A model generated the notes under the pieces. The model searched no databases. It saw only the letters and a program-made list of their open reading frames with translations, and was not told the origin of the DNA. DNA of 9,580 nt from an uncultured Pseudomonadota bacterium. Lineage in GTDB: Bacteria; Myxococcota_A; UBA9042; CAIXZC01. This document shows, one piece after another, positions 1-6,699 of the stretch. The stretch's first letter is position 1. Each line of letters begins with the position of its first letter. The DNA is taken from assembly GCA_937884235.1 (NCBI GenBank), contig CALGBT010000842.1, forward strand, positions 1 to 9,580, read 5' to 3'. The position numbers and the translations under genes are program-made.

Positions 1-1
1 G

Positions 2-448
2 CGGCTGCGCACCGGCCAGAAGGAATACTACGGCATGGGATGCACCCTCACCTCGCTTCTGGTGGATCCGGAGGCACGGCGAGCCATCGTCTATCAGGTG
101 GGTGACTCCATGGCCTATCTGGTTCGCAATGGCGTGATTTCACCAATCACTACTCCGCAGCAGGAACGAGAGTCGGGAAAGCTGACCAATCATCTGGGAC
201 TGGGGGAGAAGATGGCTATCGAGAGGGTCCGCTTTGTCCTGGAACCCAGCGATGCCATCATCCTCTGCACCGACGGCGTCAGCGGCTACCTCTCGACAGA
301 GGAGATGCTCGCCGCGGTGGGGCAGGACGGTGAGCCCGCAGACCGCGTGGACGTACTGATGGAAGCAGCCCTGGCCAAGAGTGAAGACAATGTCACCGTT
401 GTGGTTGCCGTGGTGCCGCCACTCGGCGGCGATAGCTGGGAGGATTGA
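2..448 (+). CDS. PP2C-type Ser/Thr protein phosphatase, 5'-partial
   Basis: This is the C-terminal part (about 148 residues) of a PPM/PP2C-family phosphatase; the open frame runs in from the window edge, so the real start is upstream and the ATG at 35 is internal. PP2C enzymes are cytosolic metal-dependent phosphatases that remove phosphate from Ser/Thr and usually oppose Hanks-type kinases. Family motifs in order are GMGCTL, VGDSMAYLVRNG (the family's GDSRAYL block with a metal-site Asp), LGLGE, CTDGVSG (the CSDGL block, second metal Asp) and SEDNVTVVV (the DN-T-VVV block, third Asp). The missing N-terminus would carry the first metal-site Asp and the conserved Arg, so activity cannot be fully judged. 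The Arg usual after GDS is Met here. It ends with TGA one base before the next gene, suggesting cotranscription. Family assignment is firm; the substrate is unknown. Confidence 0.9.
   Translation, partial: RLRTGQKEYYGMGCTLTSLLVDPEARRAIVYQVGDSMAYLVRNGVISPITTPQQERESGKLTNHLGLGEKMAIERVRFVLEPSDAIILCTDGVSGYLSTEEMLAAVGQDGEPADRVDVLMEAALAKSEDNVTVVVAVVPPLGGDSWED
438..443 (+). promoter_or_regulatory. Shine-Dalgarno site fixing the metallophosphoesterase start
   Basis: GGGAGG lies six bases before the ATG at 450, inside the last codons of the PP2C gene. It supports 450 over the upstream in-frame ATG at 381, which would bury the signal peptide behind 23 extra residues and overlap PP2C by 68 bases. Confidence 0.75.
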
Positions 449-449
449 T

Positions 450-2210
450 ATGGTTGTATCGCTTCGCTGGGTGGCCGCGGTTCTCATCCTGTTCTCCGCT
501 GGGCCGGCTCCTTCTGCTGCGGAATTGACTCGAGGACCATATCTACAGAACATCACAACGCAACGGGCCATTGTCGCTTGCGAAGGGCCAATATTGGGGG
601 CTCTGACCCTGCATTTCGCAGCGGCAGAGGCCACTCCAAAGGAGACTCCCTGCGCTTCCTCACCACCCCACTACGAATGCGTCATGGATGGGCTGGCCCC
701 TGACTCAGCCTATACCTACGAAGTGCGGGCAGGTGATGCCGTACTGGGCGGTGGCGAGTTCCGGACGGCGCCTGACGGTCCTGCGACATTTCACTTCGCC
801 GTACACGGAGACAATCGTTCGGATCATCTTGCCCACGGCATGGTTGTTGAGAACCTCATGGGGGAGGATTTTGCCTTCGTCATGAATACTGGTGACCTCG
901 TGAGCAGCGGCGAACTCGAGGCAGATTGGGACGAGTACTTCAAGGTGGAGGACCCGCTTCTGGCGAATGTGCCGGTCTATCCGGCGGTTGGAAACCATGA
1001 AGAGCATGAGGGGGAAATTACAATCTTTGAACGCCTCTTTCATTTGCCGGCGCAGGAGAGCGGGTCGGGTTCCGAGAGTTACTACTCTTTCGGCTACGCC
1101 AACGCACATTTCATCGTCCTCGACAACTCAGTGGCCATTCACCCCTGGTACGAGTGCATGCTCCTGGGGAAACTCTACGACAATTGCTTCAAGGCCGAAC
1201 AACTCGCGTGGCTGGAGGCGGACCTGGCGAAGACGGTGGCTGACTCGACTGTAGAGCACGTCTTCATCTTCGTTCATGAAGGTCCTTATTCGTCTAAGGA
1301 GGGCCGCACCGGGTCGGCGGCAATGCGCGAGTTACTTCCCCTCTTTGCCAAGTCAAAGGTGAAGTTGATCTTCAGCGGGCATGACCACTACTTTGAGCAC
1401 GGCCTGTCCGGTAATGGGCTGCACTACGTCATCTCGGGCGGGGGCGGTGCGCCCCTCTACGATTTGAAGACGAACTTGTTGAACCAGTTGGCTCCCCATC
1501 AGGTCCAGCTCAACAAAGAAGTGCACAACTATCAGATTGTCACGGTTGCGGGCCCCCATATTACAGTGGTCACGCGCGATGTTGATGAGTTGGCTCTGCT
1601 GGAGGAGTTCGAGATCGGCGAGCCCCCACCATGTGTCCAGGCAACGGACTGTATAGTGGAAGACGAGGGCAGCTGCGAGGGTTTCTGGGAGTGTGCGGCT
1701 TTCCAGTGTGTCTGGGTCTGCAATCCAGCTCCTACCTGCGAGACCGCGGCCGACTGCCCAGCCAATCCCGTGGGACGTTGTGATGGAGGCTGGGAGTGCA
1801 GTCCCGCGGGATTCTGCGAGTGGTTGTGCGAGGCTGACCCCGAGTGCCTTTACGGTGCCGATTGCCAGGGCAAGGACCCGCTGAATGATTGCGAAGATGG
1901 CATCTGGCAGTGCGTCGACGATGTCTGCGAGTGGTACTGCCCGCCTCCCGTGGAGCCGGTCGCTGACGTTGCCGGTCAGGGCGAAGCCGGAGACATTGCT
2001 GCTCCCGAGGTGCTGGGGGACGTTGTCGCTGCACCCAATGAGACCACACCGTCAAACGGGGGCACCGATCTCTCCCCAGAAGTCTCCCGCTCTGCCAGCA
2101 GTGGCTGCAATGCCAGTGGCTCTCCCACTTCGGCGATGCCACAGCTGCTTCTTCTTCTCCTAGTCATCTTCCTTTGCTGGCACCCTTCTATTCCCCAGCG
2201 GTTACCCTGA
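450..2210 (+). CDS. Secreted purple-acid-phosphatase-like metallophosphoesterase with Cys-rich repeats and MYXO-CTERM-like tail
   Basis: This 586-residue protein is predicted to hydrolyse phosphate esters outside the cytoplasm. Residues 1-24 form a signal peptide, with cleavage likely after PSAA. Residues 28-110 resemble the Fn3-like N-terminal domain of purple acid phosphatases (RGPYLQN start). The calcineurin-like domain spans about 114-380, with the metal motifs GDNR (D121), TGDLV (D149), GNHE (N182, H183), VHEGPY (H276) and GHDH (H311, H313). The Tyr of the purple-acid-phosphatase GDxxY motif is absent (GDLVS), so it is probably not a true purple enzyme. Residues 395-497 carry three Cys-rich repeats of about 36 residues (C-x4-DC ... 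C-x-G-x-W-x-C ... C-x-W-x-C). A Pro/Ala/Glu-rich linker leads to SGC at 551-553, a Leu-rich stretch at 566-576 and a short tail with Arg584, resembling the MYXO-CTERM surface-sorting tag. ATG 450 is chosen for its ribosome binding site and signal peptide. Substrate unknown. Confidence 0.9.
   Translation: MVVSLRWVAAVLILFSAGPAPSAAELTRGPYLQNITTQRAIVACEGPILGALTLHFAAAEATPKETPCASSPPHYECVMDGLAPDSAYTYEVRAGDAVLGGGEFRTAPDGPATFHFAVHGDNRSDHLAHGMVVENLMGEDFAFVMNTGDLVSSGELEADWDEYFKVEDPLLANVPVYPAVGNHEEHEGEITIFERLFHLPAQESGSGSESYYSFGYANAHFIVLDNSVAIHPWYECMLLGKLYDNCFKAEQLAWLEADLAKTVADSTVEHVFIFVHEGPYSSKEGRTGSAAMRELLPLFAKSKVKLIFSGHDHYFEHGLSGNGLHYVISGGGGAPLYDLKTNLLNQLAPHQVQLNKEVHNYQIVTVAGPHITVVTRDVDELALLEEFEIGEPPPCVQATDCIVEDEGSCEGFWECAAFQCVWVCNPAPTCETAADCPANPVGRCDGGWECSPAGFCEWLCEADPECLYGADCQGKDPLNDCEDGIWQCVDDVCEWYCPPPVEPVADVAGQGEAGDIAAPEVLGDVVAAPNETTPSNGGTDLSPEVSRSASSGCNASGSPTSAMPQLLLLLLVIFLCWHPSIPQRLP
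1632..1940 (+). repeat. Three tandem Cys-rich protein repeats (within metallophosphoesterase)
   Basis: Three degenerate coding repeats of roughly 105-110 bp each begin at residues 395, 430 and 466 of the metallophosphoesterase. Each shows an opening Cys, a DC about five residues on, a Trp-x-Cys in the middle and a closing C-x-W-x-C. The even Cys spacing suggests disulfide-bonded modules forming a stalk between the catalytic domain and the C-terminal anchor. The structural role is inferred. Confidence 0.6.
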
Positions 2211-2287
2211 GCGACTGCGCAGCCCCACGCGCAAGGCCACGTCCCTGTCCGCCCTAGGCGTGCACAGGAGTCGCCCCTTTTTCCCGT
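2211..2287 (+). terminator. Weak candidate intrinsic terminator in the gap after the metallophosphoesterase gene
   Basis: GGCG at 2257-2260 can pair with CGCC at 2272-2275, and a run of five T follows at 2278-2282. The stem is only four base pairs with an 11-base loop, so this is a weak case. A second small inverted repeat, TGCGC/GCGCA at 2216-2220 and 2229-2233, has no T tract. Transcription may end here or read through into the next gene. Confidence 0.25.
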
Positions 2288-2315
2288 TTCACATGCTGGG
2301 CAGTTCTGGTATCCT
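2288..2315 (+). promoter_or_regulatory. Candidate sigma70-type extended -10 promoter for the lipoprotein gene
   Basis: TTCACA at 2288-2293 (five of six to TTGACA) and TATCCT at 2310-2315 (four of six to TATAAT) are 16 bases apart, and TGG directly before the -10 box gives an extended -10 element. Transcription would start near 2322, leaving a leader of about 20 bases that includes the AGGGGG ribosome binding site at 2331-2336. This is by-eye consensus matching only. Confidence 0.4.
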
Positions 2316-2342
2316 GCCGCGGACAGAAACAGGGGGCAGGCC

Positions 2343-4316
2343 ATGAGACTCACGCACTGGCAGTTGATCGGGCTCATTCTCGCAGCAGTTCTGGCAGCGT
2401 GCAGTTCTGACAAGGTTGCCGAGGGGGAGGACGTCGTCCCCGGTGATTCCTCCATTGTTCTCAAACAAGACGGCTCAGGGGAGCTGACCGATCCGGCAGA
2501 CGGCACCAAATTCTCGGAGACATCGAGCGACGCTGAGCCGGAGTGCCAGGACGGCGAGCGGACCTGCTTCCCCGAATTATCCGAAAAGGAGCTCTATGAG
2601 TGCCAGGCCGGCACCTGGACCGTTGTCACGGTCTGCCTTGATGGCTACAAGTGTTCCGGCGAGACCTGCGTCAAGCTGGAGTCCTGTGACCCCGGCGAAG
2701 TCAAGGGTTGCTTTGCCCTGGACGCTATCAGCAAGTGCAACGAGGAAGGGACTGCCTTCGAACCGGTCCCCTGTCCCACCGATGAGAAGTGTGCAGATGG
2801 CGAATGCGGCGATTTCGAATGTATGCCCGGCCAGTCTATTTGCGTTGACAGCGGCACCAAGCAGGGGTGCCTGGATGATGGTTCCGGTTGGGCTGCGCCT
2901 CAGGCCTGTGCGGATGGGCTAGTCTGCGTTGGTGGCAAGTGCATGTCCGAGTGCCTCTCCGACCCGAAGTGGGCCAACTCATACATCGGCTGTGAGTACT
3001 GGACCGTGGACCTGGACAACTACCACGATCCATTTTCCGGAATTCCGCCGGACGAGGCCATCCACGGCGTCATCATCGCCAACCCGGGGACGGCGATGGC
3101 TACCATCACCTTCACCTCCTTTGCCTCCGATGTTGATTTCAATCTGCTTACGACAACTGTCGACGCGGGTGGTGTCCAGGTCGTCCCGATGCCCCGTATG
3201 GACGTGGATGGTGCCGTAATTACGGATCGTTCAGTGCGTATCAACAGCAATCGACCGGTGGTGGTCTACCAGTTCAATCCCCTCGATTTCCAGTCCACCT
3301 ACTCGGACGATTCTTCCCTGCTGCTTCCTGCCGAGATGCTGGGCAATGAGTACCTGATTCTCTCCTATCCTACCTCTCCGTTGGAGGCGATGCCCATCGG
3401 CGCAATGCCTTCTCAACACGGCTATTTCACCATCGTCGCAGTAGAGGAGGGCACCACCAATGTCAGCGTCAAGCCCTCAGCAACAGCCGATTCGCCTGAG
3501 GGCGAGGGCATCTTCCTGAAGAAGGGTACTTTCAACCAGTTCTCCCTAGAACAGGGAGAGGTGCTCAATATTCAGGCCGATGGCAGCACATTCTCCATCC
3601 AGGATCTGAGTGGCAGTCACGTCATTGCCGACAAGAAGATCGCGGTCTTCACTGGCCACGAAGAGGCGGTGGTGCAACCCCCGGGTGGCGATTGCTGCTG
3701 CGCCGAGCACTTGGAGGAGCAGCTCTTCCCGCTCTCTACTTGGGATTCGGCATACATCTGCGCCAAGGCCCGCTCTCGCGGAGCGCCGGATGTCGACCTT
3801 TGGCGAATCCAGGCTGGCGTTGGCAACGTTACCCTGACGACGAATCCACCCATTGATGGGCTCGACGGCAAGACCCTGGCGCAGAAGGGGGACTGGGTGG
3901 AAGCCTATACGGACAAGAGCTTCGAAGTGGACGCCAACGGGCCAATTCAGGTGGGCCAGTACCTCGCCAGCCAGGGTTGTACGGGGGACTACGTTGGTGA
4001 CCCCGCCCTGATCATGGCGGTCTCCTCGACCCAGTATCGGCAGAACTACGTTTTTGCCGTCCCCAAAGATTATAACGAAGACTATGTAACGGTCGTGCGC
4101 CTCGTTGGCAGCCCTGTATATCTCGATGGCAACGCGCTTTCTGCTGGCGAGTTTCAGCCAGTGGGCAGCGGCCAACATGAGATCGGCTACTTTGCTGTGA
4201 CCGATGGCCCCCACGAGATTCATGGCGACGGCTCCTTTGGCCTCTATCAATATGGCTTCGATGGGCCGGCATCATATGGCAATCCCGGCGGTCTGAATCT
4301 GATCAAGCAGCAGTAA
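2343..4316 (+). CDS. IgGFc-binding-domain lipoprotein with Cys-rich repeats
   Basis: This 657-residue surface lipoprotein has no predicted enzymatic role. Residues 1-20 are a lipoprotein signal with lipobox LAAC, the acylated Cys being residue 20 followed by Ser-Ser, which favours outer-membrane export. Residues 21-65 are an acidic low-complexity linker. Residues 68-203 hold three Cys-rich repeats of about 45 residues, each with a C-x-DG or C-x-PG opening and a closing C-x4-C. Residues 210 to about 640 match the IgGFc-binding N-terminal domain seen in many myxobacterial surface proteins: an IGCEYW/VDLDN entry, the VIIANPG strand, RPVVVYQFNP, YFTIVAVEEGT, IAVFTGHE, then CCCAEHLEEQLFPLSTW. The family name comes from a mucin-like mammalian protein; IgG binding by bacterial members is not implied, and adhesion is the usual guess. 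The AGGGGG ribosome binding site six bases upstream supports ATG 2343. It probably has its own promoter. Confidence 0.85.
   Translation: MRLTHWQLIGLILAAVLAACSSDKVAEGEDVVPGDSSIVLKQDGSGELTDPADGTKFSETSSDAEPECQDGERTCFPELSEKELYECQAGTWTVVTVCLDGYKCSGETCVKLESCDPGEVKGCFALDAISKCNEEGTAFEPVPCPTDEKCADGECGDFECMPGQSICVDSGTKQGCLDDGSGWAAPQACADGLVCVGGKCMSECLSDPKWANSYIGCEYWTVDLDNYHDPFSGIPPDEAIHGVIIANPGTAMATITFTSFASDVDFNLLTTTVDAGGVQVVPMPRMDVDGAVITDRSVRINSNRPVVVYQFNPLDFQSTYSDDSSLLLPAEMLGNEYLILSYPTSPLEAMPIGAMPSQHGYFTIVAVEEGTTNVSVKPSATADSPEGEGIFLKKGTFNQFSLEQGEVLNIQADGSTFSIQDLSGSHVIADKKIAVFTGHEEAVVQPPGGDCCCAEHLEEQLFPLSTWDSAYICAKARSRGAPDVDLWRIQAGVGNVTLTTNPPIDGLDGKTLAQKGDWVEAYTDKSFEVDANGPIQVGQYLASQGCTGDYVGDPALIMAVSSTQYRQNYVFAVPKDYNEDYVTVVRLVGSPVYLDGNALSAGEFQPVGSGQHEIGYFAVTDGPHEIHGDGSFGLYQYGFDGPASYGNPGGLNLIKQQ
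2544..2951 (+). repeat. Three Cys-rich protein repeats (within IgGFc-domain lipoprotein)
   Basis: Residues 68-203 of the lipoprotein divide into three modules starting near Cys68, Cys115 and Cys160. Each has an early Cys-x-(D/P)G turn, a second Cys within about six residues, a central Cys and a C-x4-C close (KCSGETC, KCADGEC, VCVGGKC). The pattern differs from the Trp-containing repeats of the upstream metallophosphoesterase, so the two are not copies of one module. Confidence 0.6.
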
Positions 4317-4338
4317 GTCGCCGGCGTCGTCAGGCGAC
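4317..4338 (+). promoter_or_regulatory. Inverted repeat between lipoprotein stop and ArsA-like start
   Basis: GTCGCC at 4317-4322 and GGCGAC at 4333-4338 can form a six-base-pair GC-rich stem with a 10-base loop directly after the TAA stop. There is no T tract, so it is not a standard intrinsic terminator. It ends two to fourteen bases before the possible ArsA-like start codons and could protect an mRNA 3' end or slow translation initiation. Function is unproven. Confidence 0.3.
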
Positions 4339-4351
4339 GGTGTTGAGGTCT

Positions 4352-5314
4352 ATGACCATCAATCTTTCCAGTAAGCAACTCATCTTCATCACCGGCAAGG
4401 GGGGCGTGGGCAAGACCGCGCTCACGGCGGCCCTCTCTCGGAGTCTGGCCGCGACGGGGAGGCGAGTGCTGGCTGTGGAGTTGAGCGCAGGGGGCTCGCT
4501 GGCCCGTTGTTTCGGTAGGGAAGAAGCGCAATACGTGCCGCAGGAAGTAAGCGCAGGTTTGCACACATGTCGGCTTACTCCCGGCGAGTGCCTGCATGAG
4601 TACGGCCACATGAAGCTCAAATTCCGCCGCTTCTACCGTGCCGTCTTTGAGAACCCCTTCGTGCGCAGCCTGGTTAGCATGACACCTGGTATGGAGGAGC
4701 TGCTCCTCCTGGGGAAACTGGGGAATGTCAATGGAGCCATGGCCCGGGGTCAGGCGCGGGCCCCGTGGGACATCGTGGTTGTGGACGCCCCTCCAACTGG
4801 GCAGGGGACCGGCCTCTTTGCCCTGCCAACCATCATCCTTGGGGCCGTCTCTACTGGCCCCCTGGCCAAGGAGACGAGAGCCTTGCAGGAACTGCTGCAG
4901 GATGAACAGCGCACTGCCATCCTGATTGTTTCCGCCCCTGAGGAACTGGCGGTGAATGAGGCGCTTGAGCAGGTCACTGCGTTGAGAGATGACGCTCACC
5001 TGCCGGTGCGTGCCATTGTTGCCAACCGCGTTCTGCCCGAGCTACGGGCACCGGAGGACGAGGAGGTGCTGCGGAACTTCGCCCAGGCCCGTCGTACACG
5101 CGATCTCATGACAGGCACATACCCTCTGGTTTCTACCGCGCTAAGGATGCTGGGCCTCCGACGCCAGCAAGAAGCTGAGCTTGTCCGGTTGCGTCGTCGC
5201 ACCACCATCCCTATTTTTGAGATTCCGCTGATTTCAGAGGGCTTTGTCGGGCCTTGCGGCGACGAACGACTAGAACAGGCGCTGGCGCCTTTGCTGTTAC
5301 AGGACGAAGAATAA
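4352..5314 (+). CDS. ArsA/Get3-like anion-transporting-type ATPase
   Basis: This 320-residue cytosolic P-loop ATPase belongs to the ArsA/Get3 branch of the SIMIBI class; members act in arsenite export or membrane-protein targeting, while many bacterial ones have unknown roles. The deviant Walker A GKGGVGKT at 15-22 includes the signature Lys16. Switch II/Walker B reads VVDAPPTGQG with D145, and SAPEELAVNEALE and NRVLPE follow as expected for the family. The switch I region reads VELSAGGSLARCFG, lacking the DPA whose Asp is catalytic in yeast Get3. There is one ATPase domain, and no Cys cluster typical of arsenite-binding ArsA. The start is uncertain: GTG 4340 and TTG 4343 are also in frame, and ATG 4352 is preferred although its upstream GAGG is only three bases away. 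Its TAA shares a base with the next ATG. No ars genes are nearby, so an arsenic role is unlikely. Confidence 0.85.
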   Translation: MTINLSSKQLIFITGKGGVGKTALTAALSRSLAATGRRVLAVELSAGGSLARCFGREEAQYVPQEVSAGLHTCRLTPGECLHEYGHMKLKFRRFYRAVFENPFVRSLVSMTPGMEELLLLGKLGNVNGAMARGQARAPWDIVVVDAPPTGQGTGLFALPTIILGAVSTGPLAKETRALQELLQDEQRTAILIVSAPEELAVNEALEQVTALRDDAHLPVRAIVANRVLPELRAPEDEEVLRNFAQARRTRDLMTGTYPLVSTALRMLGLRRQQEAELVRLRRRTTIPIFEIPLISEGFVGPCGDERLEQALAPLLLQDEE

Positions 5315-6699
5315 TGGGATTGTTGACTACGATGCTGGTCGCGGCACTCACACTTGTGCACCCCGCCGGCGAGGAGAAGAGAGCGATGAAGGAATCTTCC
5401 GTCGGGGCAGTTGCAGCACCCCGGCTGATCACCACATACCAGCACAAGGACTTTGCCATCAACAAGTACGTCCTTAGTAATGGCCTTAAGATCATCATCT
5501 GGGAGGACCACTCTGCCCCGGTGGCGGCATATCATACCTGGTTCGCCGTGGGGAGCGGTGACGAGGTGGAAGGTCGCAGTGGCATCGCCCACCTCTTCGA
5601 GCATCTGATGTTCAAGGAGACCAGCAACCTCAAAGCCGGTGAAATGGACCGCCTGCTGGAAGAGAATGGCGTCAACGCCAACGCCGCTACCTGGCTCGAC
5701 TGGACCTATTACACTGAGCAACTGCCGGCGCAGCGGCTGGAGCTGGTCATGCGACTCGAAGCTGATCGCATGGAGAACATGATTCTCAACCAGGAACAGC
5801 TTGATATGGAGCGGGAGGTGGTGAAGAACGAGCGACTGATGAGGGTGGACAACGACCCCGACGGTCAACTCTATGAAGAGCTCTACCACACGCACTTCGG
5901 AACTCATCCGTATGGGCACCCCACTGTTGGCTGGATGGCTGACATTGATGCTATCCAACTCGCTGATTGCCTCGACTTCTACCGCGTCTACTATGCCCCC
6001 AATAACGCCACCGTGGTGATTGTGGGCGATGTGGATTCGCAGGAAGTCCTGACGCTGGCAGAGCAGTACTACGGGCATCTTGAGGCCCAGCCGGCTCCTC
6101 AACGGGCCGTTGTTGAGGTGCTGCCGGCAGCGGCCGAGAGGCACCATGTGCTGCCTCTGGTGGTCAGTGCCCCCAGGTTCATTGCCCTCTACAATGGCCC
6201 TGCCATGGGCCACGCCGATATGATGGTGGTTAAAGTGCTCAATGAGGTTCTCTTCAACTCGGAGGGGGCACCGGTGCGCAGGCGTTTGGTGGAGGATGAG
6301 CAGATTGCCACTGACCTCGGGGCCTGGCAGTCAGGGTTCCGTCTTGGCGGAACGCTGGAATTGCAGGTGAATCTGGTGCCCGGGGCAGATTGGAAGAGCG
6401 CCCTGGCGATGATCGACGAAGAGCTGGAGAAGTTCCTCGCCGGGGAGTGCCCAGTGCGCGCCATGCAGGGTGGCAAGAACCGCCGGGAGATCAGCTTTCT
6501 GCGCGGCAACATGAGCGTCGGCGCTAGAGCTCGCGGATTGGGCAACTTCGAAATCACCGGGGGGGACTTCACCTCTTTCTTCCGGCAACCGGAGGAGCTG
6601 ACTGCAGTCGATTGTGATGCGCTCATGCGAGTCGCTCGGGAATTGCTCGAAGGGAAACACCGCACGGTCGCTGTCGCGATCCCCAAGGAGACGCCGTGA
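5314..6699 (+). CDS. M16 family zinc metallopeptidase, catalytic subunit
   Basis: This 461-residue protein is an M16B (pitrilysin/mitochondrial-processing-peptidase-like) peptidase that cleaves peptides with a zinc ion. The inverted zinc motif HLFEH is at 93-97 (H93, H97 ligands, E96 catalytic), and E173 in EREVVKNE sits 76 residues after H97, the family spacing for the third ligand. HPYGHPTVGW and YYAPNNATVVIVGDV match the end of the first M16 lobe. In the second lobe the Arg/Tyr pair is not complete: the segment reads VRRRLVEDEQIATDLGA, with no Tyr. Residues 1-19 are hydrophobic and could be a signal peptide, though the N-region lacks basic residues. ATG 5314 overlaps the ArsA stop (TAATG); an upstream in-frame ATG at 5254 lies inside ArsA and is less likely. 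It probably works as a dimer with the next gene product. Confidence 0.93.
   Translation: MGLLTTMLVAALTLVHPAGEEKRAMKESSVGAVAAPRLITTYQHKDFAINKYVLSNGLKIIIWEDHSAPVAAYHTWFAVGSGDEVEGRSGIAHLFEHLMFKETSNLKAGEMDRLLEENGVNANAATWLDWTYYTEQLPAQRLELVMRLEADRMENMILNQEQLDMEREVVKNERLMRVDNDPDGQLYEELYHTHFGTHPYGHPTVGWMADIDAIQLADCLDFYRVYYAPNNATVVIVGDVDSQEVLTLAEQYYGHLEAQPAPQRAVVEVLPAAAERHHVLPLVVSAPRFIALYNGPAMGHADMMVVKVLNEVLFNSEGAPVRRRLVEDEQIATDLGAWQSGFRLGGTLELQVNLVPGADWKSALAMIDEELEKFLAGECPVRAMQGGKNRREISFLRGNMSVGARARGLGNFEITGGDFTSFFRQPEELTAVDCDALMRVARELLEGKHRTVAVAIPKETP
6685..6690 (+). promoter_or_regulatory. Shine-Dalgarno site for second M16 gene
   Basis: AAGGAG lies eight bases before ATG 6699 and five before the alternative GTG at 6696. 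The spacing favours the ATG, which overlaps the upstream TGA as TGATG, an arrangement typical of translational coupling. Confidence 0.65.

Noticed and set aside
381..449. Upstream ATG start for the metallophosphoesterase
   Set aside because: It would add 23 residues before the signal peptide and overlap PP2C; the GGGAGG site favours ATG 450.
140..634. 164-residue minus-strand open frame across PP2C and the phosphoesterase start
   Set aside because: It spans the junction of two well-supported plus-strand genes and shows no domain.
3546..4250. 234-residue minus-strand open frame opposite the lipoprotein
   Set aside because: No family motif, and it covers the conserved part of the IgGFc-type domain on the other strand.
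4247..4999. 250-residue minus-strand open frame opposite the ArsA-like gene
   Set aside because: Antisense to the P-loop and switch II coding region, with no motif of its own.
4352..5314. Arsenical pump ATPase ArsA (arsenic resistance)
   Set aside because: No arsB, arsD, arsR or arsC neighbours, no metalloid-binding Cys set, a single ATPase domain and a changed switch I.
4996..6213. 405-residue open frame on the minus strand opposite ArsA and M16
   Set aside because: It lies fully antisense to two genes with clear family motifs, shows no recognisable domain, and is explained by the high GC content.
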